Positions 1 to 5,293 of a stretch of 5,293 nucleotides of DNA are shown in pieces. Both the position numbers and the translations under genes were made by a program. The stretch covers positions 1 through 5,293 of the forward strand of contig WRJW01000117.1 of the NCBI GenBank assembly GCA_009778375.1. The letters run 5' to 3'. Position 1 is the stretch's first letter; each line of letters begins with the position of its first letter. The stretch is from Bacteroidota bacterium (GTDB taxonomy: Bacteria > Bacteroidota > Bacteroidia > Bacteroidales > UBA932). Below the pieces are notes generated by a model. That model was not told the origin of the DNA and did no database searches. It worked only from the letters and a program-made list of their open reading frames with translations.

Positions 1-1133
1 AGAAGAGGCACGCCTGCCCGAGTTTTAATCGCATTGATATCCTCAATGGCTCCGTTTCTATCGGGAATCGCCTTTTTCAACCGAGCTTCGGCTCGAATCA
101 AATATTGTTCTGCCAATCGCGCCGTTTGGATCGAACTCGATCCATCCGTTAGGGCATATTCGTTTACAAAATAGCTCTGAGCTGCCGATCCATAGAATAT
201 GAGTTGACGGCGATTGCCTCCTATTTCGGGGTCATTTAATTTATTGTATAAATCGGGCGGCACGCAGTAGTCCTGCATCCCCCCTATCGTTGAAGGCCAA
301 TAGTAAGTACGAAAAGGCAATTTGTTGGCGTTGCTGTAGACAAATTCAAAGATCGATTCCCGAGATTTTTTCGTTAGGAAAAAGCCCTCCGGCGTATCGG
401 TCAAACCAAACAGACTGGTGTTATTAATAATCTTAGCGGCATATTGTTCAGCTTCTTCCCACTGCCCTGTGTAGAGATATACACGCGCTTTTAGGGCATA
501 GACTGCCCACAACGAGATGCGCCCTTTGTCGCTAATGGATTGATCCGATCCAAAAAGTGTTTCTGCCTGATCAAGGTCACTCAAGATTTGTGCAAAGACG
601 TCTTTGCGGGAGCTTTGCTTGATTCCGTTTTGGTTGGTCGCCGTAGATGGTTGGATAACAATGGGTACAGCGCCAAAAGTAACAGTCAGGTTGATATAGG
701 ATAAAGCGCGTAGTGTAAACGCTTGTGCAAGAATCTTTTCCATGCTATTTCCGGCAAACAGATCACGAGAAAGAGTCTGAACGTTTGCGATCACGGCATT
801 GGCGCGGTTGATAGCCGTATAGTTTCCATTGTAGCCATAACCATTGGTGCGATCAGCCGCTGCTACAGAGGGTTGCAGATAAGCGATAATGGTTCCTTGT
901 CGGCTAAAAGATACGATATTATCTGCAGCTATATTCCACGACACAATACTCGAAGCAAGTCCGCTTCCCGCGCCTCTGTACGCTCCATTTAAAGCGTTCT
1001 CTGCCGAAGATTGATCAACAATAATCCCTTGATCAGACACATATTCTTCCGGTTCTACATTTAGCAGCGCATTGCAACCTTCTAAAGCAACAACCCCCAA
1101 TATTCCATAGATTAGGTAAAACCGTTTTTTCAT
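1..1133 (-). CDS. SusD/RagB-family nutrient-binding outer-membrane lipoprotein (partial, C-terminus off window)
   Basis: This is the surface-exposed, substrate-binding lipoprotein partner of the SusC-type transporter encoded just upstream. The visible part is 377 codons with no stop before the window edge. Family members are usually about 450-600 residues, so roughly the last quarter is missing because of the window, not a mutation. Residues 1-20 form a lipoprotein signal (MKKR, hydrophobic core, then LEGC with Cys20 as the lipidation site). Family hallmarks follow: QAFTLRALSYINLTVTFGAVP at about 137-157, a TPR-like helix pair ALKARVYLYTGQWEEAEQYA at about 213-232, and the C-terminal SusD signature YLIRAEARLK...AIEDINAIKTRAGVP at about 344-376. 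The ligand is unknown. The ATG at 1131-1133 gives a compact signal peptide and has an A-rich leader, which suits this phylum. In-frame ATGs at 1155-1157 and 1164-1166 would add 8 or 11 residues and cannot be excluded. Translation probably depends on the shared susC transcript, since the gap is only 47 bp. Confidence 0.95.
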   Translation of the reverse strand, partial: MKKRFYLIYGILGVVALEGCNALLNVEPEEYVSDQGIIVDQSSAENALNGAYRGAGSGLASSIVSWNIAADNIVSFSRQGTIIAYLQPSVAAADRTNGYGYNGNYTAINRANAVIANVQTLSRDLFAGNSMEKILAQAFTLRALSYINLTVTFGAVPIVIQPSTATNQNGIKQSSRKDVFAQILSDLDQAETLFGSDQSISDKGRISLWAVYALKARVYLYTGQWEEAEQYAAKIINNTSLFGLTDTPEGFFLTKKSRESIFEFVYSNANKLPFRTYYWPSTIGGMQDYCVPPDLYNKLNDPEIGGNRRQLIFYGSAAQSYFVNEYALTDGSSSIQTARLAEQYLIRAEARLKKAIPDRNGAIEDINAIKTRAGVPL

Positions 1134-1152
1134 CTTTTTTTGTTTTATGCTG

Positions 1153-1168
1153 TTCATCCAATTCATCC
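1153..1168. repeat. Short tandem direct repeat carrying two alternative susD start codons
   Basis: TTCATCC occurs at 1153-1159 and again at 1162-1168 (plus strand). On the coding strand this is GGATGAA twice with a 9-nt period. Each copy contains an ATG in frame with susD, preceded by GG. It lies between the susC stop and the preferred susD start. It may be chance, or a small duplication that created spare start codons. No hairpin or terminator is apparent in the 47-bp susC-susD gap, which fits cotranscription. Confidence 0.4.
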
Positions 1169-1180
1169 TGTTATTCCTGC

Positions 1181-4100
1181 TTAAAAGGTAAAGGATACCC
1201 CTCCAATCAGCGCGCGTGGCTGCGGCGGTGTTCCAAAATCAAGCCCTTGCACCAGCGAATCGCTCTCTAAACCCACTTCGGGGTCAGGACCTGTATATTT
1301 TGTAATCAACAGCAGGTTGGAGGCCGTAATATACAATCTGACACGTTGAAGCCCCATTTTTTTACTCCACGTTTGAGGAAGGAGGCAAGAAACGGTTACG
1401 TTGCGCAATCGCACGTAGGAGGCGTCCTCTACAAATCGGCTCGACTGTCTTTCGTAGTTGAAACTACCATCCGGGTTTACGGTTGATTTGGGACGTGGTA
1501 ATACATCGTGTAGCAACCCGTCCCTGCCTGCTTTATAGGTTGCTTTCTCCTCCTCTTTCCAATAGTTCATGCTGCTCGACTGAATAGATCGCGTGATGCC
1601 GCTGGTTCCACCCGATTCCAAAAACATACGCGTATAGTTAAACATCCTGTTCCCTGTCTTATAATAAAAATTAAAATCAAGAGACCAGTTTTTATAGGTC
1701 AACACATTCTTGAAGGTGCCTTCAAAGAGGGGCCAGGCGTCTCCAACGATTTTCTTGTCGTCTAATGTCAGTGTGCCGTCTTTGTCTACATCTTCGTACA
1801 CAGCATCTCCCGTTTTGGGGTCAACGCCCAAATAGTTCCAAACCCAAAATGAGTACATAGGTTTTCCTTCAAAGAGTTTATACATGGTATAACCCCCTTG
1901 CTGCTCAATAGGAAGAATTTCTATTCGATTTGCGTTTCTCGATAAGGTAAATATGGTTTTCCACGAAAAGTCGCCTTTGCGAATATTGGTAGCATTGATC
2001 AGCAGTTCGATGCCTTTGTTGCTCACCGCTCCCGAATTTTTGGTAATGTTGCCCAGTCCGGTTTTTCCGGGAAGGGGCACCGACAGCAGTAAATCGTAGG
2101 TATATTTGTGGTAGTAGTCAAATTCTACAATAAGATTGTTGTTGAGAAAGCCCGAAGAGAGACCGATGTTCCATTGCCTTGTAGTTTCCCACCTCAAATC
2201 GGGATTCTCCAACTGAGAAGGGCTGATCCCCGGTTTGTCGTCGTAATCACTCCCTCCCGACCACAATCCCAAAGAAGCATAGTCGTCAATCGATTCGTTG
2301 CCGGTGTATCCCCAACTTCCCCTAAGCCTCAGGTTGGACAACGACTCTTGCTTTTTGGGGAAGAATTTTTCGTTGCCAATGTTCCAGGCCACTCCAACGG
2401 CAGGGAAATAGCCCCATCGGTGATCGGCCGATACCCGCGAAGATCCATCTGCACGTAGCGTCAGGTCAAGGCTGTACCGATTTTCGTAGGAGTAGTTTAC
2501 CCCCCCAAAAAAAGAGAGCATAGAGGAAGAGGTTCCGTTTGTAGAAGCAGTGGTAACAGCGGCAGAAGTAATGCGCTTGAACTCATTACTCGGAAATTGA
2601 GTGCCGGTAATGCGCGCCGATTCGCGAATCCTCTTTTGGTACGAATTGCCTAAGAAAGCAGAAACCGTATGCACCCCTCTAAGGGTTCTGAAAAAATTCA
2701 ACGTTTGTTCGGCACCAAAGATATTGGAAGTATTCATATTGTCGTTTGCCTGTCCATTGGTGGAAGAGCCACTGTTCAGGTAGGTATTAAAGTAGAATTT
2801 TTCGTGATAAACATTGCGGTCGTTGCTCCAGGAGGATTTAAAAGTGAGTCCCTTCATTATTTCGAAACGGGCAAATACGTTATTAACTATACGCATACCA
2901 TTGGAGTGTCCGTCGTTATGGTCAATAATCGCCTGATGATTATCAAAAGAGGTAGGTCTGTTGTATGTTCCATCTTCATTATAAATTGGATAGAATGTGG
3001 GAGTATGCAATGCCGCCTGAAAAAGTCCGGCGGGACCATCGCCCACCCGTACCAATTCTCGGTTGGTAAAAGAGAGGGCATTGCTGGTTCCGATTTTGAC
3101 TCTTCCTGTGATGGAATGGTCAAGATTTAATCTGAAACTCATACGATTAAACTCTTGCATTTTTAGCGTTGCCTCCTGATTGTTGATTTCGCCGCCCACA
3201 AAGAAATTTGATTTATCGTTAGAGCCCGCGACCGAAAGGGTATACTTTTGCGTTAATCCTGTTCTAAAAATATCGGGAATGCGGCTGTATGTAGGTTGAT
3301 CTTCGGGGTTTCCAAAAGCTGTTCCTCCGGAGGGATTCTCCCCGGGGGGACGAAAAGGTCTGCGCTCCCATCTATCGTCATTTTTATACGCTTCATTCAC
3401 AATTTGAGCGTGTTGTGTTCCGGTTACCAATTGCCACAAGTTTTCGGCCCGAGCAAAACCAAATTCGGAACCAAAATTAACGGTTGTCTTTTGGACGCCT
3501 TCTCCCCGCTTGGTGGTTATGAGAATAACTCCGTTAGCTCCTTTGGCACCGTAAGCTGCCGTGGCGCTGGCGTCTTTTAATACGGAGACCGATTCGATAT
3601 CATCCGGGTTAAGGTCAGAAAGCGGGTCAATATTTTGACCGCCTAGAGCTTGTTGTTGAAGCCTTATAGTGCTGACTTGTGTTCCGTCAATAATATAGAT
3701 GGGGTCGTTGTTGGCAGAAATGGAGGTGGTGCCACGCAGCCTGACTAAGGAGGAGGTGCCGGGCACCCCCGAATTACTCGAAATGATCAGTCCGGGAATT
3801 TCTCCCTGCAATTTCCCCGACAATGTTTGGGAAGCGCTGTTTTCAAACTGATCTCCCTTGACGATACTGACCGCACTGGTAATAGATCCCCGCTTTTGTT
3901 GCGCATAACCCAGTACGACTAACTCGTTCATCAAATTGGCCTCTTCCTGCAGGGTGATTAATAGATCTTCTGTCGGAGGTTTTTGAATTTCAATCTCCTC
4001 TCTTTTGAACCCGACAAAAGTAACTACCAGGGTGACAGGTAAAACAACGGAGACCGAAAATTTTCCGAATCGATCGGTAACGGCAACCGCTTTGGGTGTA

Positions 4101-4255
4101 TGTTCCTCTTTTCGAACCATAACCGTAACTCCGGGGAGCGCTCCTCCAGCGTCCACTACCGTTCCCCTGAGGGAAATCGCCTCCTGGGCATATACCGGAA
4201 CCATCTCTCTGATGCACAGTAAAAGGAAAAGAATGATCTTGGAAAGATTGCTCAT
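1181..4255 (-). CDS. SusC/RagA-family TonB-linked outer-membrane transporter
   Basis: A 1024-residue TonB-dependent outer-membrane transporter that would import an oligosaccharide, peptide or similar ligand delivered by the SusD partner. Domains in order: Sec signal peptide at about 1-24 (SKIILFLLLC core, ending VYAQ); carboxypeptidase-regulatory-like beta domain at about 28-105 (ISLRGTVVDAGGALPGVTV through LVVTFVGFK); a TonB-box-like segment MNELVVLGY at about 109-117; and a plug domain to about 250. The plug contains SISANNDPIYIIDG and the SusC signature VLKDASATAAYGAKGANGVI at about 225-244. A long beta-barrel follows, ending in ALIGGVSFTF with the terminal Phe used for barrel assembly. 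A calcium-loop-like motif DVDKDGTLTLDD sits at 822-833, as in many SusC proteins. The frame also opens upstream at ATGs 4298-4300 and 4361-4363. The start at 4253-4255 is chosen because it places the signal peptide at the N-terminus and lies downstream of the -7 box at 4284-4292. The gene appears intact. Substrate is unknown. Confidence 0.96.
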   Translation of the reverse strand: MSNLSKIILFLLLCIREMVPVYAQEAISLRGTVVDAGGALPGVTVMVRKEEHTPKAVAVTDRFGKFSVSVVLPVTLVVTFVGFKREEIEIQKPPTEDLLITLQEEANLMNELVVLGYAQQKRGSITSAVSIVKGDQFENSASQTLSGKLQGEIPGLIISSNSGVPGTSSLVRLRGTTSISANNDPIYIIDGTQVSTIRLQQQALGGQNIDPLSDLNPDDIESVSVLKDASATAAYGAKGANGVILITTKRGEGVQKTTVNFGSEFGFARAENLWQLVTGTQHAQIVNEAYKNDDRWERRPFRPPGENPSGGTAFGNPEDQPTYSRIPDIFRTGLTQKYTLSVAGSNDKSNFFVGGEINNQEATLKMQEFNRMSFRLNLDHSITGRVKIGTSNALSFTNRELVRVGDGPAGLFQAALHTPTFYPIYNEDGTYNRPTSFDNHQAIIDHNDGHSNGMRIVNNVFARFEIMKGLTFKSSWSNDRNVYHEKFYFNTYLNSGSSTNGQANDNMNTSNIFGAEQTLNFFRTLRGVHTVSAFLGNSYQKRIRESARITGTQFPSNEFKRITSAAVTTASTNGTSSSMLSFFGGVNYSYENRYSLDLTLRADGSSRVSADHRWGYFPAVGVAWNIGNEKFFPKKQESLSNLRLRGSWGYTGNESIDDYASLGLWSGGSDYDDKPGISPSQLENPDLRWETTRQWNIGLSSGFLNNNLIVEFDYYHKYTYDLLLSVPLPGKTGLGNITKNSGAVSNKGIELLINATNIRKGDFSWKTIFTLSRNANRIEILPIEQQGGYTMYKLFEGKPMYSFWVWNYLGVDPKTGDAVYEDVDKDGTLTLDDKKIVGDAWPLFEGTFKNVLTYKNWSLDFNFYYKTGNRMFNYTRMFLESGGTSGITRSIQSSSMNYWKEEEKATYKAGRDGLLHDVLPRPKSTVNPDGSFNYERQSSRFVEDASYVRLRNVTVSCLLPQTWSKKMGLQRVRLYITASNLLLITKYTGPDPEVGLESDSLVQGLDFGTPPQPRALIGGVSFTF

Positions 4256-4283
4256 ATACGACAATGATTTATCTAAATTTTTT

Positions 4284-4292
4284 GCAAAGGTA
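4284..4292 (-). promoter_or_regulatory. Promoter -7 box of the susCD operon
   Basis: Read on the minus strand this is TACCTTTGC, a full match to the Bacteroidota -7 consensus TAnnTTTGC. The expected transcription start is a few bases downstream, near 4278-4280, leaving a leader of about 25 nt before the ATG at 4255. No clear -33 TTTG is present. A T-run on the minus strand (complement of the A-run at 4308-4313) lies 15-20 nt upstream, where that element would sit. The box overlaps the 8-bp palindrome TTTGCAAA at 4281-4288. The inferred start excludes the two upstream in-frame ATGs from the transcript. Confidence 0.75.
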
Positions 4293-4317
4293 GATACCAT
4301 TTTGTAGAAAAAAGGTG

Positions 4318-4326
4318 TAGATTTGC
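4318..4326 (+). promoter_or_regulatory. Promoter -7 box of the Crp/Fnr-family regulator gene
   Basis: TAGATTTGC matches the Bacteroidota -7 consensus TAnnTTTGC. Transcription should begin near 4330, giving a leader of about 36 nt before the ATG at 4367. The nearest upstream TTTTG (4300-4304) is 13 nt away, shorter than the usual spacing of about 19 nt, so the -33 element is weak and an activator may be needed. The box is a mirror image of the susC box, with 25 bp between them and the symmetry centre near 4305. Confidence 0.7.
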
Positions 4327-4366
4327 CGTATGTTTTTATGTGTGTACATGGATGTTTTAACAATAA

Positions 4367-5083
4367 ATGATGGATTTTTCCATGTTAGAAAGTATTGATA
4401 GAGATATAAAGGGTGATTTTGGGGGATTTAGAAGAATCTCCCTGCTGTTTATTACCAACGACGAGTTTAAGAAGATAGAAAAAACATCGGTCTACCTGCG
4501 TTTCAAGAAGGGAGAGACGATTCTCAAACAAGGACACGCACCCACTCATATTGCTTATTTGCAGAGTGGTATTGTCAAATTTAATTTACAGTCTCCCGAT
4601 AGCGAAAAAAACACCATCCTTACCTTGGTGGCGGCTCCAAAAGTACTTGGTGGTGCCAATTTATTTTATAAAGACAACAACCTTTTTTCCATTGTGGCAG
4701 TTGAGGATTGTGAGATTCTTTTGATTGAATCAAAGGTATTTTTTGAACTCTTGAAAAATAACGGCCCTTACGCCATAGCTATGTTTCAAATGGCGTCCGA
4801 AATGTTTAAAAAGTCTATCCTCAATTTCATTAGTGTGGCCAACAAGCAAAAAGAGGCGCGCATTGCCGATGTTTTCATTTATATGATGGAGGAGGTTTAT
4901 TTTGGAACCACATTCAAGTTGTCGCTGACGAGGAAGGAAGTTGCCGAATTTGCCTGTTGTTCTGTGGAAAATGTAATTATGACCCTCTCGAAATGGCAGC
5001 AGGAAGGGATTGTGTCGATCGAAGGCAAAAACTTTGAGATTTTGAATTTAGACAAATTAAGGTACATCAGCAGGGTGGGATAG
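4367..5083 (+). CDS. Crp/Fnr-family transcriptional regulator
   Basis: A 238-residue cytoplasmic DNA-binding regulator of usual Crp/Fnr length. Residues about 35-125 form the cyclic-nucleotide-binding-type beta-roll (LRFKKGETILKQGHAPTHIAYLQSGIVKF). A long dimerisation helix follows at about 134-160, then a winged helix-turn-helix at about 184-228 (LSLTRKEVAEFACCSVENVIMTLSKWQQEGIV). The segment matching the phosphate-binding cassette, VLGGANLFYKDNNLFSIVAV at 93-112, lacks the Glu, Arg and Ser that contact cAMP in E. coli CRP, so cAMP is an unlikely ligand. No FNR-type N-terminal cysteine cluster is present; cysteines are at 115, 197 and 198. The recognition helix keeps Glu201 (CSVEN), but the CRP Arg180 and Arg185 positions are Val and Met, so a different DNA site is expected. 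It is divergent from susCD and may regulate it and itself; that role is inferred. The starts at 4367, 4370 and 4382 are all possible, and none has a clear Shine-Dalgarno sequence. Confidence 0.92.
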   Translation: MMDFSMLESIDRDIKGDFGGFRRISLLFITNDEFKKIEKTSVYLRFKKGETILKQGHAPTHIAYLQSGIVKFNLQSPDSEKNTILTLVAAPKVLGGANLFYKDNNLFSIVAVEDCEILLIESKVFFELLKNNGPYAIAMFQMASEMFKKSILNFISVANKQKEARIADVFIYMMEEVYFGTTFKLSLTRKEVAEFACCSVENVIMTLSKWQQEGIVSIEGKNFEILNLDKLRYISRVG

Positions 5084-5085
5084 CC

Positions 5086-5115
5086 TTGCGTTTGCAGATT
5101 TTTTCTTATCTTTGC
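5086..5115 (+). promoter_or_regulatory. Promoter of the tandem tRNA-Val unit
   Basis: TATCTTTGC at 5107-5115 matches the Bacteroidota -7 consensus, and TTG at 5086-5088 lies 18 nt upstream as a -33 element; a second candidate, TTTG at 5091-5094, is closer than usual. Transcription should start near 5120, a few bases before the mature 5' end of the first tRNA at 5125. The -33 TTG begins 3 nt after the stop codon of the regulator gene. There is no hairpin terminator between the two, so readthrough from the regulator into the tRNA genes is possible. Confidence 0.8.
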
Positions 5116-5124
5116 CGCATAAAC

Positions 5125-5199
5125 GGGTCGTTAGCTCAGTTGGTTTAGAGCATTACCTTGACAGGGTAGGGGTCAACGGTTCGAGTCCGCTACGACCCA
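5125..5199 (+). tRNA. tRNA-Val (anticodon GAC)
   Basis: A 75-nt cloverleaf. The acceptor stem GGGTCGT (5125-5131) pairs perfectly with ACGACCC (5192-5198), and the discriminator is A5199. The D stem is GCTC/GAGC (5134-5137 with 5148-5151) around a 10-nt loop containing GG. The anticodon stem TTACC/GGTAG (5153-5157 with 5165-5169) has one T-G wobble pair at its base. The loop TTGACAG gives anticodon GAC at 5160-5162, reading GUC and GUU valine codons. The T arm AACGG-TTCGAGT-CCGCT (5175-5191) has the standard TTC loop but an A-C mismatch at the second stem pair (5176 with 5190). CCA is not encoded, since ACG follows the acceptor stem, so it must be added enzymatically. Confidence 0.93.
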
Positions 5200-5208
5200 C
5201 GTTTATAA

Positions 5209-5283
5209 GGGTCGTTAGCTCAGCAGGTTTAGAGCACTACCTTCACACGGTAGGGGTCAACGGTTCGAATCCGCTACGACCCA
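5209..5283 (+). tRNA. tRNA-Val (anticodon CAC)
   Basis: A 75-nt cloverleaf nine bases after the first tRNA and probably on the same transcript. The acceptor stem is GGGTCGT (5209-5215) with ACGACCC (5276-5282), discriminator A5283. The D stem is GCTC/GAGC (5218-5221 with 5232-5235). The anticodon stem CTACC/GGTAG (5237-5241 with 5249-5253) is fully paired. The loop TTCACAC gives anticodon CAC at 5244-5246, specific for GUG. It differs from the first copy at only 6 of 75 positions, including anticodon base 34 and loop base 38. It shares the A-C mismatch in the T stem (5260 with 5274), so the two look like a tandem duplication that diverged into isoacceptors. CCA is not encoded. Confidence 0.9.
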
Positions 5284-5293
5284 CATAAAAGAG

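Noticed and set aside
723..992. Plus-strand open frame of 89 codons
   Set aside because: It lies antisense within the SusD gene, whose protein has clear family motifs across this stretch. The plus-strand translation shows no recognisable domain and no promoter.
2108..3130. Several plus-strand open frames (60-153 codons) and a short minus-strand frame at 2887-3123
   Set aside because: All overlap the intact SusC barrel-coding region and have no family features. They are shadows of a long GC-balanced gene.
4289..4298. GGTAGATACC, a small palindrome considered as a regulator operator
   Set aside because: The arms are only 4 bp with a 2-bp spacer, and it does not resemble the TGTGA-N6-TCACA type site. 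This is too short to claim, although it lies between the promoters.
3990..4307. Open frames on both strands over the 5' end of susC
   Set aside because: The minus-strand frame is an alternative frame of susC, and the plus-strand frame is antisense to its signal peptide and regulatory-like domain. Neither resembles a known protein.
4286..4322. Near-direct repeat AAAGGTAGAT (4286-4295) and AAAGGTGTAGAT (4311-4322)
   Set aside because: The copies differ by a 2-base insertion and each includes part of a promoter box, so the similarity may reflect promoter constraint alone.
5125..5283. tRNA genes as a possible integration (attachment) site of a mobile element
   Set aside because: The 84-bp repeat is explained by two complete tRNA genes. 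No integrase, transposase or truncated tRNA 3' fragment is present in the window.

Overview
The window comes from a Bacteroidota genome, most likely order Bacteroidales. The phylum call rests on a SusC/SusD outer-membrane pair and on three promoter boxes matching the phylum-specific -7 consensus TAnnTTTGC. Two tRNA genes without an encoded CCA, and starts without clear Shine-Dalgarno sequences, agree with it. Genus cannot be fixed from the sequence.

Layout. Positions 1-1133 (minus strand) hold a SusD/RagB-family surface lipoprotein that runs off the left edge, so its C-terminus is missing. Positions 1181-4255 (minus) hold a complete SusC/RagA-type TonB-dependent transporter, directly upstream of susD in the same transcription unit. 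A 111-bp intergenic region (4256-4366) carries two back-to-back promoter boxes. Positions 4367-5083 (plus) hold a divergent Crp/Fnr-family regulator. Immediately after its stop codon is a strong-looking promoter, followed by two tandem tRNA-Val genes, GAC at 5125-5199 and CAC at 5209-5283.

How the genes may work together. SusC and SusD form one uptake complex: the SusC barrel imports a ligand with TonB energy and the SusD lipoprotein caps it on the cell surface. The substrate cannot be told from this window, because no glycanase, peptidase, HTCS, SusR-like or sigma/anti-sigma gene is visible. The only regulator present is the divergent Crp/Fnr-like protein. Its promoter box and that of susC face away from each other only 25 bp apart, so RNA polymerase should compete for them. 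This makes the regulator a good candidate for controlling the pair, but that is inference. The tRNA genes look like an unrelated housekeeping unit.

The window is mostly an ordinary SusCD locus. The points most worth following are the overlapping divergent promoters (which also correct the susC start), the regulator's loss of the cAMP-contacting residues, and the two tRNA-Val isoacceptors that look like duplicates and share a T-stem mismatch.
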